The translations under genes were made by a program, and so were the position numbers. Shown one piece after another: positions 1-8,117 of a DNA stretch of 64,000 nucleotides. The DNA is from Arenibacter nanhaiticus (GTDB lineage Bacteria > Bacteroidota > Bacteroidia > Flavobacteriales > Flavobacteriaceae): positions 1-64,000 of the forward strand of contig NZ_FQYX01000016.1 in NCBI RefSeq assembly GCF_900141935.1, written 5' to 3'. Each line of letters opens with the position of its first letter. Positions within the stretch are counted from its first letter, which is position 1. The notes under the pieces were generated by a model. That model was not told the DNA's origin. It saw only the letters and a program-made list of their open reading frames with translations, and did not search any database.

Positions 1-581
1 ATGGCTTGTCTATTGTTTTTTAAAGGAATTCATGAATGCTCCGCATTTCATCAATGGAAAAAATGAACAGAATTAGTATTTAGGACAGAACTGATATATA
101 ACAGGTTAAGTCATATGATAGTAAATCCAGTGAACAATTAGCAACAAACAATTTGAATATCTGAGAATGAGTTGCTTTTAAAATTAGGTTATGTGTACGT
201 CCCTGATATTGGTTGACCACTAAAAAATTCAAACTATCCAATTTACCTTAAAATTTAATAAACCGGAATCCCCCGTTCTGTATGCACCAATGCATTCGTG
301 GCAGGACAAGGGAGAAACAAACAGATGTCGGTACCTTTAAGGATGTTTTACTAAACAATAAAAGAGTAAAAAAATAATTCCCCCGAATCCTTTCCGTGCA
401 TTCCACTACTAGTTTCATTAATCAATTGCTACATTATACCATTTTCAAACTCCACCATGAACTTCCCTGATTAGCGTTGAGCGTTTTTAGACATTAATTT
501 GATAATTAAAGACAAGGAGTTTTTCTTTTCTCCTTTCTCTGTTTCTGATAATTGATTATTGCCAATTGCTAATTGAGTGCC
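1..581. other. Non-coding left flank, nothing recognised
   Basis: No convincing reading frame, RNA gene or mobile element is visible here. Frame 1 is open from the window edge to a stop at base 66 (about 21 codons); it could be the last codons of an upstream gene, but its composition is not recognisable. A few short open stretches around 250-380 end quickly and carry no known motif, so a decayed gene is possible but not shown. The region is A/T rich. Confidence 0.4.
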
Positions 582-661
582 GCGTTAGGGATCGTAGCGA
601 CATCCCCGCAGCAAAGCAAGGGATACAGCGGAGAGCCCGCCCGACGAAGGAGGGAACGCCC
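582..661 (+). repeat. Dispersed ~80 bp intergenic repeat, copy 1
   Basis: A GC-richer block inside A/T-rich intergenic DNA. It begins GCGTTAGGGAT, contains ATCCC and GGGAT modules and a GCCCGCCCGACG core, and ends GGAGGGAACGCCC. Its ends form a short inverted repeat (GCGTT/AACGC). Two more imperfect copies occur at 29369-29448 (inverted) and 45839-45919 (same orientation), all between genes. It behaves like a REP-type element. Function is unknown; no transposase is linked to it. Confidence 0.8.
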
Positions 662-777
662 AAAGCATAAAACCATTTATAAGGTATATGAACATGATAC
701 TTCCTAACAACTATACCCGTAGCGCAGCAGCTTTGGAAACAAAACAATGAGCCCTACAAAAAATCTTTTCAATACCG

Positions 778-785
778 TATATTTG
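778..785 (+). promoter_or_regulatory. Putative -7 promoter box for the arsenosugar-type operon
   Basis: TATATTTG matches the Bacteroidota sigma-ABfr -7 consensus TAnnTTTG exactly and lies 18 bases before the ATG at 804, which would give a very short leader. No TTG -33 element is seen at the usual 17-23 base spacing, so this is a partial match. Confidence 0.4.
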
Positions 786-803
786 TGTATAAAGTTGCCC
801 TAA

Positions 804-1295
804 ATGAGATTTTCACTTCATATCCTTGCCTGTTTTCTTTGTATTTATAGTACTTACGGACAAAGGAGTATTGAGAAAACGCTGGAAAAACTCAATACTA
901 ATAGCGTTCCTTATATACAGGCCGAAACCCTGAACACTAGCCATGATTTAGTGCTTTTAGACGCAAGAACACTAGCGGAATATCAAGTAAGCCACCTTAA
1001 AGATGCCCTTTGGGTAGGCCGGCAAAAAAATCGGTTAAAAGAAATCCTTCTTCAAATTACGGATAAAAACACCCCTATTGTGGTGTATTGCTCTATAGGC
1101 GTACGTTCCGAAAGAATAGGCGAAAAGCTTATTGCAAAAGGCTACTCGAAGGTCTACAATTTGTACGGCGGTATTTTTCTATGGAAAAATTCAGGTTTTA
1201 CCGTGTATGACCCACAGGGCCAAAAAACCAATAAAGTACATGCTTATAACAAGTATTGGGGTTCCTTCTTGACCAATGCAGATAAAATATACTAA
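804..1295 (+). CDS. Secreted rhodanese-like sulfurtransferase
   Basis: 163 residues with an N-terminal signal peptide (hydrophobic residues about 4-18), so probably periplasmic. The rest is one rhodanese domain: LLDARTLAEY (about 51-60) is the usual first motif, and the active-site loop is C96-SIGV-R101 (CX4R form, catalytic Cys present), followed by the KVYNLYGGIFLW stretch. Rhodaneses transfer sulfane sulfur or act as redox/thiol proteins; the substrate here is unknown. It is the first gene of a same-strand run leading into arsenosugar-type genes, with 20 bases to the next start. A role in arsenic handling, for example thiol transfer, is inference from position only. Confidence 0.85.
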   Translation: MRFSLHILACFLCIYSTYGQRSIEKTLEKLNTNSVPYIQAETLNTSHDLVLLDARTLAEYQVSHLKDALWVGRQKNRLKEILLQITDKNTPIVVYCSIGVRSERIGEKLIAKGYSKVYNLYGGIFLWKNSGFTVYDPQGQKTNKVHAYNKYWGSFLTNADKIY

Positions 1296-1315
1296 GATAA
1301 AATTGCCCCTTAACA

Positions 1316-1927
1316 ATGACAAACAATAAAAAGCTGCTCTTGATTTTTACCCGAAATCCGGAGTTAGGAAAATGCAAAACAAGATTGGCGGCCACCATAG
1401 GCGACAAGCCGGCACTGGCTATTTATACGTTTTTACTACGCCATACTCAAAACATTACAGCTCCTTTAAAGGCTGCCAAAGCGGTATATTATTCCGAAGG
1501 CATTTGGGAAAACGATCTTTGGGACCCGGCTATTTATAAAAAGAGACTGCAGGAAGGTGAAGACTTGGGACAACGTATGAGCAATGCTTTTAAGGAAGGT
1601 TTTGCTCAGGGTTATAAAAAAATCATTATTATTGGGAGTGATATGTACGATTTAAGTACCGATAATCTGGCCCATGCCTTTGAGACCTTGGACAAGGACG
1701 ATTTTGTAGTTGGCCCGGCCATAGACGGTGGGTACTACCTATTGGGAATGACCCGTTATGCGCCATCTCTTTTTGAGAACAAGGAATGGGGAACCTCATC
1801 GGTTTTAAAAGACACATTGGAGGATATTAAAGGGGAGCGCATTGCTTTATTGCCTCCCAAGAACGACATTGATTATTACGAGGACCTTAAGGGCATTGAC
1901 GCTTTTGATCCTTTTTTAAAGAAATAA
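1316..1927 (+). CDS. TIGR04282-family (DUF2064) arsenosugar-associated transferase
   Basis: 203 residues, cytoplasmic. The start IFTRNPELGKCKTRLA resembles a nucleotidyl/glycosyltransferase A-fold loop, IIIIGSDMYDL carries the acidic metal-binding site, and GPAIDGGYYLLG is the hallmark DGGYYLLG motif of the DUF2064 group. TIGR04282 proteins occur almost only beside arsenosugar genes and are assumed to transfer a sugar or nucleotidyl group; the exact reaction is not established. It sits 6 bases before the phosphorylase gene, so the two are surely co-transcribed. The family call is firm; the biochemical role is inferred from the family's association. Confidence 0.88.
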   Translation: MTNNKKLLLIFTRNPELGKCKTRLAATIGDKPALAIYTFLLRHTQNITAPLKAAKAVYYSEGIWENDLWDPAIYKKRLQEGEDLGQRMSNAFKEGFAQGYKKIIIIGSDMYDLSTDNLAHAFETLDKDDFVVGPAIDGGYYLLGMTRYAPSLFENKEWGTSSVLKDTLEDIKGERIALLPPKNDIDYYEDLKGIDAFDPFLKK

Positions 1928-1933
1928 TATTAT

Positions 1934-2749
1934 ATGCTAGAAAAACAATTAAAAGAATCTAAAGAGTACTTAATAGGCAAAGGATTTGACGCCCCCGAAA
2001 TAGGCGTTGTTTTAGGTACAGGTTTGGGCAAGCTTGCCGATGAAATAGAAAATCCCATAGAGGCCCATTACAACCATATTCCATTTTTCCCATTGGCCAC
2101 GGTAGAATTTCACTCCGGCAAATTGATATACGGGACCTATGAAGGCAAAAAAATAGTGGTGATGCACGGTCGTTTTCATTTTTATGAAGGCTACGATTTA
2201 CAAGATGTCACCTACCCCATTAGGGTAATGCATCAATTGGGGATAAAAAAACTCTTTATTTCCAATGCTTCCGGCGCTATTAACCTCAACTTTAAAAAAG
2301 GCGAGCTCATGCTGATCGAAGACCATATTAATTTACAGGGAGGCTCTCCCTTGGCCTTTAAAAATGTCGCCAAACACGGTAGTCGCTTTACAGATATGTG
2401 CGACCCCTATGATGTATCGATGCGCAAACGCTTGATTGAAATTGCGGAAAAAGAAAACATCACCCTGCAAAAAGGCGTATACGTTTCGGTTGTTGGCCCT
2501 CAATTGGAAACCAAGGCCGAATACAGAATGTTAAAAATTATTGGTGCCGATGCCGTAGGAATGAGCACCGTACCAGAAGTTATCGTGGCAAACCACCTGC
2601 AATTGCCAGTAGTGGCCATTTCCGTACTAACGGACGAATGTGATCCCGACAATTTAAAACCTGTTAATATTTCGGAAATTATTCAGATCGCGGAAAGTAC
2701 CGAGCCAAAAATGATTACCTTATTTAGGGAACTTATAAGAACCCTTTAA
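1934..2749 (+). CDS. punA: Purine-nucleoside phosphorylase (PNP class I, PunA type)
   Basis: 271 residues, the normal size of trimeric PNP. It has the N-terminal phosphate loop GVVLGTGLGKLAD, then HGRFHFYEGYDLQDVTYPIR, the ISNASGAIN stretch, and the late VGMSTVPEVIVA segment that contributes to the purine/ribose site. It converts purine nucleosides plus phosphate to base plus ribose-1-phosphate. Its place between TIGR04282 and ArsM suggests it may salvage or process the adenosyl moiety released during SAM-dependent arsenosugar formation; that link is inference. A general purine-salvage role is equally possible, although the gene is embedded in the operon. Confidence 0.93.
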   Translation: MLEKQLKESKEYLIGKGFDAPEIGVVLGTGLGKLADEIENPIEAHYNHIPFFPLATVEFHSGKLIYGTYEGKKIVVMHGRFHFYEGYDLQDVTYPIRVMHQLGIKKLFISNASGAINLNFKKGELMLIEDHINLQGGSPLAFKNVAKHGSRFTDMCDPYDVSMRKRLIEIAEKENITLQKGVYVSVVGPQLETKAEYRMLKIIGADAVGMSTVPEVIVANHLQLPVVAISVLTDECDPDNLKPVNISEIIQIAESTEPKMITLFRELIRTL

Positions 2750-2822
2750 AATTCACCAATCCCGAAAGGGGAACAGGCTGATTTTCGCATTCCGAAATAT
2801 CAATCTTAAAACAACAGACATT

Positions 2823-3788
2823 ATGAGCTATTTAGACGCTACCAATGATTTATATAGAGAAGCTGCCCTGACCCCAGATGTTGGGCTTTGCTGTACCACC
2901 AATCCTATTTGGCAGTTTCCTGGACTATCGATTCCAAAAATAATGCAAGAGATGAACTACGGCTGCGGCAGTACGGTCTCTGCCCAGGACCTGGTTAACA
3001 ACCCTAAGGTATTGTATGTAGGTGTCGGTGGAGGTATGGAACTATTACAGTTCTCCTATTTTTCTAGGCAAAAAGGAGGTGTTACCGGAGTAGATGTGGT
3101 TGACGAAATGCTAGAAGCCTCGAAAAAGAACTTTAAAATCGCCGAGCAAGAAAACGATTGGTTTAAGAGCGAGTACATAAACCTTGTGAAAGGCGACGCC
3201 CTTAATCTTCCTATTCCCGATGGCAGTATAGACGTGGCTGCACAGAATTGTCTGTTTAATATTTTTAAGGCCGAAGACCTTAAGAAAGCCGTAGCGGAAA
3301 TGTACCGGGTATTAAAACCCCATGGCCGCTTGGTGATGAGCGACCCTACTTGCGAGCAGCCCATGAACGAGACCTTAAGGAACGATGATCGGCTAAGGGC
3401 TTTGTGCCTAAGCGGCAGTATTCCTATTAAGGACTATATTAAAGTGCTGACCGATGCCGGTTTTGGCACTATTGAAGTACGGGCAAGAAAATCGTACCGG
3501 GTTTTATCTCCCAACCATTATCCAACAGACGAATTAATCTTTATAGAATCTATAGAAATTGCCGCCATTAAGGATCCAATGCCAAAGGACGGGCCTTGTA
3601 TTTTTACCGGAAAAACGGCCATTTATTACGGAGACGAAGAATACTTTGACGATAAAAACGGCCATGTATTAATGCAAAACCAACCTTTGGCGGTTTGCGA
3701 CAAAACAGCATCGGCTCTACAAGGGTCGAATAGCCAGATCCATATTAGCGATAGCACTTGGCACTATAATGGTGGCGGATGCTGCTAA
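2823..3788 (+). CDS. arsM: Arsenosugar-type arsenite S-adenosylmethyltransferase (ArsM-like)
   Basis: 321 residues. An N-terminal cysteine block (C23-C24 in GLCCTTNP, C48 in NYGCGST) precedes a Rossmann methyltransferase domain with SAM motif I around VLYVGVGGG (63-71) and an acidic motif VTGVDVVD. Further cysteines lie at 143, 177, 195, 259 and 292, and the chain ends GGGCC. The family methylates As(III) bound through cysteine thiolates. The CC and GCG block plus a long C-terminal extension match the arsenosugar-linked branch rather than classical ArsM. It is flanked by TIGR04282, PNP and TIGR04283 genes. Substrate specificity is inferred from family and context. Confidence 0.88.
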   Translation: MSYLDATNDLYREAALTPDVGLCCTTNPIWQFPGLSIPKIMQEMNYGCGSTVSAQDLVNNPKVLYVGVGGGMELLQFSYFSRQKGGVTGVDVVDEMLEASKKNFKIAEQENDWFKSEYINLVKGDALNLPIPDGSIDVAAQNCLFNIFKAEDLKKAVAEMYRVLKPHGRLVMSDPTCEQPMNETLRNDDRLRALCLSGSIPIKDYIKVLTDAGFGTIEVRARKSYRVLSPNHYPTDELIFIESIEIAAIKDPMPKDGPCIFTGKTAIYYGDEEYFDDKNGHVLMQNQPLAVCDKTASALQGSNSQIHISDSTWHYNGGGCC

Positions 3789-3803
3789 GGTAGTTTTGCG
3801 ATC

Positions 3804-3822
3804 TAAGGATTAAAAATCCTTA
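3804..3822 (+). other. Intercistronic hairpin after arsM
   Basis: A perfect 8-base inverted repeat (TAAGGATT / AATCCTTA) with a 3-base loop lies 16 bases after the arsM stop and 35 bases before the DUF547 start. There is no clear T-run, so it may act as a processing or stability element, or as a weak terminator. Confidence 0.45.
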
Positions 3823-3856
3823 CATACTACTATAGGGTAAGATAATTTGAGATCCC

Positions 3857-4609
3857 ATGCAACGAATAACAGCAGTATTAGTATTTATTTTTTTCGTTAG
3901 TGCCACCCCACATCCTATAAGTTATGGGAAGCTGCCTGATGAAAGGCTTGAACAACAAGTACCGCTCGATCATTCTGCATGGGATCTTTTGCTTAAAAAA
4001 CATGTCGATGCGGCGGGCAATGTAGCCTATAAGCAATTTGCTGCCGATTCCCTTGCCCTAGCGCAATATTTGTCTTTTCTGACCAAGAACGCCCCCCTGG
4101 AAAGCTGGACAAAACAGGAAAAGCTCGCCTATTACATCAATTTGTACAATGCGGCAACGGTAAAGCTAATATTGGACCATTACCCTCTTAAAAGTATCAA
4201 GGACCTCAAAAGCCCTTGGGGCCACAAAATCGTACCCCTGGGAAAGGACACAATATCCTTGGGCCATTTGGAACACCGAATCTTGCGGAAGATGGACGAT
4301 CCTAGAATACACTTTGCCATTAATTGCGCCTCTTACTCCTGCCCCAAATTACTGAACGAAGCTTTTATTTCTTCCACCATAGATACCCAATTGGACAAGG
4401 CCGCCCGGGGTTTCATCAACGACCCCTCAAGGAACCAACTTTCCGGCCCAGAGGTATCCCTGTCACAAATTTTTAAATGGTACAAAAAAGATTTCACCAA
4501 AAATGGTAGCTTAACAGCCTATATCAACCGCTACAGTACCAAGGTATTATCTTCGGATACAAAAATTAGTTATCTTAAATACAATTGGGCCTTAAATGAA
4601 AAACAATAA
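3857..4609 (+). CDS. DUF547 domain protein, secreted
   Basis: 250 residues with an N-terminal signal peptide (MQRITAVLVFIFFVSATP). The mature part is a DUF547 domain: AYYINLYNAATVKLIL and HFAINCASYSCPKL are its two characteristic blocks, the latter with the conserved Cys pair. The enzymatic role of DUF547 is not established; a papain-like fold has been suggested for relatives. Copies of this domain regularly sit in flavobacterial arsenosugar clusters. The 3' end overlaps the next gene by 14 bases, indicating translational coupling with the TIGR04283 glycosyltransferase. Confidence 0.85.
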   Translation: MQRITAVLVFIFFVSATPHPISYGKLPDERLEQQVPLDHSAWDLLLKKHVDAAGNVAYKQFAADSLALAQYLSFLTKNAPLESWTKQEKLAYYINLYNAATVKLILDHYPLKSIKDLKSPWGHKIVPLGKDTISLGHLEHRILRKMDDPRIHFAINCASYSCPKLLNEAFISSTIDTQLDKAARGFINDPSRNQLSGPEVSLSQIFKWYKKDFTKNGSLTAYINRYSTKVLSSDTKISYLKYNWALNEKQ

Positions 4610-5303
4610 CCAAAAAACCATCAGTATTATTATCCCTGTTTTAAACGAGGAAAAGCACCTAAGAACATTAATCGATTATTTAAAGGCCAATAGCAATAAA
4701 GCAAACATCGAAGAGATCATGGTCATCGACGGCGGAAGTGAAGACCAGAGCGCATCCATTGCCATGGAATTGGGCGTTCGTTTATTAAAGTCCGAAAAAG
4801 GCAGGGCCAAACAAATGAATCATGGTGCAAAACACGCTTTGGGAGACATCCTTTATTTTTTACATGTCGATACTTTTCCGCCAAACAACTTTGATCAGCA
4901 CATTCTAAAAGAAGTAGACCAAGGCTATGAAACAGGTTGTTTTAGGATGGTTTTTGACAGCCGACATTGGTTTCTGCGTTTTTTCGCCTTCCTTTCTCGG
5001 TTGAACCTTAAAATTTGTCGCGGGGGAGATCAATCCCTTTATATCACCAAAGCGTTATTTCAAAGCGCCAAAGGATATAATGAGCAGTATATAATTTATG
5101 AAGACAGTGAATTTATTGGTCGATTATACCAAATGACGGCCTTTAAGGTAATGCCACAAAACGTCACCACCTCGGCCCGTAAATACCGCCAAATAGGGTT
5201 ATTGAGATTGCAGTATCATTTTGGGGTCATCCATCTAAAAAATATGTTTGGGGCAGGTCCGGATAAATTATACGATTACTACCGACGAAAAATCGTTTCT
5301 TAG
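4596..5303 (+). CDS. TIGR04283-family arsenosugar biosynthesis glycosyltransferase (GT2)
   Basis: 235 residues, GT-A fold. SIIIPVLNEEKHL near the start is the GT2 nucleotide-sugar entry motif, MVIDGGSEDQS follows, and LHVDTFPP (about 89-96) carries the metal-binding DxD-like site. RGGDQSLYI is the downstream acceptor-side block seen in this subfamily. No signal or membrane segment, so cytosolic. TIGR04283 members are found with arsenosugar genes and presumably add a sugar to the arsenosugar or its lipid form; the donor is unknown. Overlaps the DUF547 gene by 14 bases. Last gene of the rightward operon. Confidence 0.88.
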   Translation: MKNNNQKTISIIIPVLNEEKHLRTLIDYLKANSNKANIEEIMVIDGGSEDQSASIAMELGVRLLKSEKGRAKQMNHGAKHALGDILYFLHVDTFPPNNFDQHILKEVDQGYETGCFRMVFDSRHWFLRFFAFLSRLNLKICRGGDQSLYITKALFQSAKGYNEQYIIYEDSEFIGRLYQMTAFKVMPQNVTTSARKYRQIGLLRLQYHFGVIHLKNMFGAGPDKLYDYYRRKIVS

Positions 5304-5440
5304 CGGATAGCTTCACACCCCAACAGCACTCCTTCCGATATCCGTTTGGGCGTTGGCTGTCTATTATCTGAGGGGCAAAATTTGTTGCTGGCCTCTTTAC
5401 CAGCCGGCACTCATTTCTCCACTGCCCTTTTGGCCATACC

Positions 5441-6445
5441 TCATCGATAGGCTTTATAATATTCTTGTATCAGTTTTTCCGCAGGTTTGTTCTGAGGGGT
5501 AAAGCGGTTGTCCGTAGGCCCGCCTACCCTATCATGGGCGATAAACCACTTCCAAACAAATCCGCCCGCAAACCAATCTTCTTGCCAGAATTCCTGAAAA
5601 ACAGCAGTGATCGCATTTACCTGGCCCTCTAGGTTTATCGCTGCTTCCTTATATTCGGTATGCCATGGTTTATCGGCAGCATAATCGGTACTCCTATATC
5701 CATATTCCGTAAAAAGCACTTGCCTATCGGTAGTTTTGGCCAGGGTTTCAATTTGTTTCTTATGGGGTTGCCATTGTTTTCGCAAGCTAATTACATCGGG
5801 TGTTTTGGCCTCAGACAAGGGAAAATAAGCATCGATCCCTATAAAATCTAGGGACTCCCAGAACGGTGTTTCGGAATATTCGTTCCAATTGGCCGCATAG
5901 GTCAATTTTCCTTTATACCTTTTTCTAATTTCTTTTATCAGGCTTTCCCAATACTGCGGCCTATTCTGCACAAATAATTGCAATTCGGTACCGATACAGA
6001 ATATTTCCGTATCGGTCATTTCTGCCAACTCCGCATTCCTCAAGATGAATTTGGAATAGGATGCTTCTAAGGCCTTCCAATCGGCCTCGGTTTTCATTGT
6101 TAAGCCACCCGTGAACTGCCCCCTAGAGATCCACAGTTGTGGTTTTAACATCACCCGAACCCCATTTTTATGGAGCATGTTTATATACTGTCCTGCGCCT
6201 TTTATGGTTTCCCCATACCATTGTCTTTCGGTGTCGAAAATAATATCGGGCGACTCTTTATCCCTTATAAAACCAAAGGGCATTACCGCTGCAAAATTGG
6301 CATAAACCTTTAGTATTGGCTTAATATGCTCTGAACGCACTTCTTCACGGGCCGCTACAAAACTAAGGCCGTTTATTTTTTCCTTAGCCTTGTTGGAGCA
6401 ACCCAGCAGGCATAAGCAAAGTAAAAGTATTCCCAGACTGCGCAT
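5441..6445 (-). CDS. GH113-like glycoside hydrolase lipoprotein
   Basis: 334 residues. A lipoprotein signal ends at C16 (LLGC lipobox), placing it in an envelope membrane. The remainder is a single TIM barrel with the layout of family GH113 (Man113A-like beta-mannanases): E154 in FCIGTELQ is the likely acid/base and E247 in VLFTEYGYRS the likely nucleophile, with FIGIDAYFPL between them. Substrate is predicted as beta-mannan or a related glycan, but the family is small, so this is only moderately sure. It stands alone on the minus strand between two rightward operons and is not visibly part of a polysaccharide locus. Confidence 0.75.
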   Translation of the reverse strand: MRSLGILLLCLCLLGCSNKAKEKINGLSFVAAREEVRSEHIKPILKVYANFAAVMPFGFIRDKESPDIIFDTERQWYGETIKGAGQYINMLHKNGVRVMLKPQLWISRGQFTGGLTMKTEADWKALEASYSKFILRNAELAEMTDTEIFCIGTELQLFVQNRPQYWESLIKEIRKRYKGKLTYAANWNEYSETPFWESLDFIGIDAYFPLSEAKTPDVISLRKQWQPHKKQIETLAKTTDRQVLFTEYGYRSTDYAADKPWHTEYKEAAINLEGQVNAITAVFQEFWQEDWFAGGFVWKWFIAHDRVGGPTDNRFTPQNKPAEKLIQEYYKAYR

Positions 6446-6646
6446 TTTTATATTTAATTTAGTTCCTACAACAGTTCTTTAACTTTATATTCCCAAAAAG
6501 TAAAACGACAGCAGGTATATTTGACCTATACGTCGATATCTTTTTAATAGCCGACATCATAAGATTGTTTTATTGTCCCTAAATTACGGTTTAAAATTAA
6601 GTTTCTAACTTTATTAGCGACACATACACTAGAAGTTTATATACCT

Positions 6647-7993
6647 ATGGAACATATTGTTATTATTGGTAACGGTATTGCAGGAATTACTGCGGCGCGA
6701 CATATCCGAAAACGGTCCGATAAAAAAATTACGGTGATCTCTTCGGAATCCGAACATTTTTTTTCTCGTACGGCATTAATGTACGTGTATATGGGACATA
6801 TGAAGTTTGATCATCTAAAGCCTTATGAAGATTGGTTTTGGAAAAAAAATAGGATCGAACTCATCAACAATCTGGTAGTTCGCGTAGAGGTTGCCAACAA
6901 TACCATACACCTTCAGGATTCCCAAGAAATCCCTTATGACAAATTAATCGTCGCTACTGGCTCTAAGACCAGTAAATACGGTTGGCCAGGACAGGATTTG
7001 CCGGGCGTACAAGGCCTATATTCCAAGCAAGACCTAGAATCCATGGAAGCCATAGCCCCCAACAAGGAAATCTGCAAGAGGGCCGTTATTGTCGGAGGAG
7101 GCCTAATAGGGATTGAAATGGCCGAAATGCTGCGTTCTAGGGATATTCCGGTTACTTTTTTAGTTCGGGAAGACAGCTATTGGAGCAATGTACTGCCCCA
7201 GGGAGAATCGCAAATGATAAACGAGCATATTTTAGAACATCATATAGACTTACGGCTGAGCACCAACCTTGAGGCCATACTCCCTGATGAATTGGGCAGA
7301 GTAAAAGCTGTCGCCACAGATAAGGGGGAAACCATTGCCTGCAATTTTGTGGGCCTTGCCCCGGGGGTTACCCCTAACATAGATTTCCTAAAAGATTCTG
7401 GTATAACCCTAGGCAAAGGAGTTAAGGTCAACCAATATCTCGAGACCAATATTCCCAATATTTATGCCATAGGGGATTGTGCAGAACAGCACCGAGCCAT
7501 TGGCCACCGAAGAGCTGTAGAAGCCGTTTGGTATACCGGCAGAATGATGGGCGAGGTAGTTGCACAGACCATTTGCGGTAATAAGATACCGTACAATCCG
7601 GGGCATTGGTTTAATTCTGCCAAATTTCTCGACATAGAATACCAAACCTATGGTTGGGTACATGGCAATAAAGGGAAGCCAGCAGAGGAGGCTCATTTTC
7701 ATTGGAGGCATGAGAAGGAAAAGATTTGTATCACCATAGCCTTCCATAAGGACAGCAAACAATTTTTAGGGATCAATACCTTTGGCATCCGAATGAGACA
7801 CGATGTTATAGATCGTTGGCTGACCGAGAAACGAGCTATTGACCACATCCTTACCCACCTAAAAGACGCCAACTTTGACCCAGAATTTTATAAGTCATAC
7901 GAAAAGGCCATCATTGCCTCCTACAATAAGGAGTTTAACACCTCGATTCGTCCAAAAAAGAAAAGCTGGAAACGCATTTTTAGCAACGCATAA
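6647..7993 (+). CDS. NAD(P)/FAD-dependent pyridine nucleotide-disulfide family oxidoreductase
   Basis: 448 residues. An FAD-binding Rossmann motif opens the protein (VIIGNGIAGITAA, 5-17) and a second, NAD(P)H-binding GxGxxG lies at VIVGGGLIGIEMAE (about 148-161). LIVATGS and NIYAIGDCAE are the ATG and GD blocks of the family. No redox-active CxxC pair is seen, so it resembles ferredoxin/rubredoxin reductase-like or NirB-like flavoproteins rather than thiol reductases. The C-terminal ~120 residues are a less conserved extension. The next gene is a membrane polyferredoxin, so the flavoprotein probably feeds electrons into it; that coupling is inference from adjacency. Confidence 0.82.
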   Translation: MEHIVIIGNGIAGITAARHIRKRSDKKITVISSESEHFFSRTALMYVYMGHMKFDHLKPYEDWFWKKNRIELINNLVVRVEVANNTIHLQDSQEIPYDKLIVATGSKTSKYGWPGQDLPGVQGLYSKQDLESMEAIAPNKEICKRAVIVGGGLIGIEMAEMLRSRDIPVTFLVREDSYWSNVLPQGESQMINEHILEHHIDLRLSTNLEAILPDELGRVKAVATDKGETIACNFVGLAPGVTPNIDFLKDSGITLGKGVKVNQYLETNIPNIYAIGDCAEQHRAIGHRRAVEAVWYTGRMMGEVVAQTICGNKIPYNPGHWFNSAKFLDIEYQTYGWVHGNKGKPAEEAHFHWRHEKEKICITIAFHKDSKQFLGINTFGIRMRHDVIDRWLTEKRAIDHILTHLKDANFDPEFYKSYEKAIIASYNKEFNTSIRPKKKSWKRIFSNA

Positions 7994-8117
7994 AAGACTA
8001 TCATGAAATGAGCATGAGCGAAAACTTACCGCAAAGACACATTCAACTATGCGAATTACATCCTTGTACTGAGCGCAGCCGAAGTATGTTCGTTAAAAAA
8101 ACAACACATATCTAAAA

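Noticed and set aside
556-747. 63-codon minus-strand ORF
   Set aside because: It is mostly the reverse of the dispersed repeat at 582-661 and has no recognisable protein character.
3056-3364. Long antisense ORFs within genes such as arsM, argF' and argH
   Set aside because: They are shadows of strongly coding frames on the other strand with no protein features of their own.
8060-8095. GAGCGCAGCCGAAG motif between the flavoprotein and polyferredoxin genes
   Set aside because: It looks like a repeat motif often seen in Bacteroidota, but only one copy is in the window, so a repeat cannot be supported.
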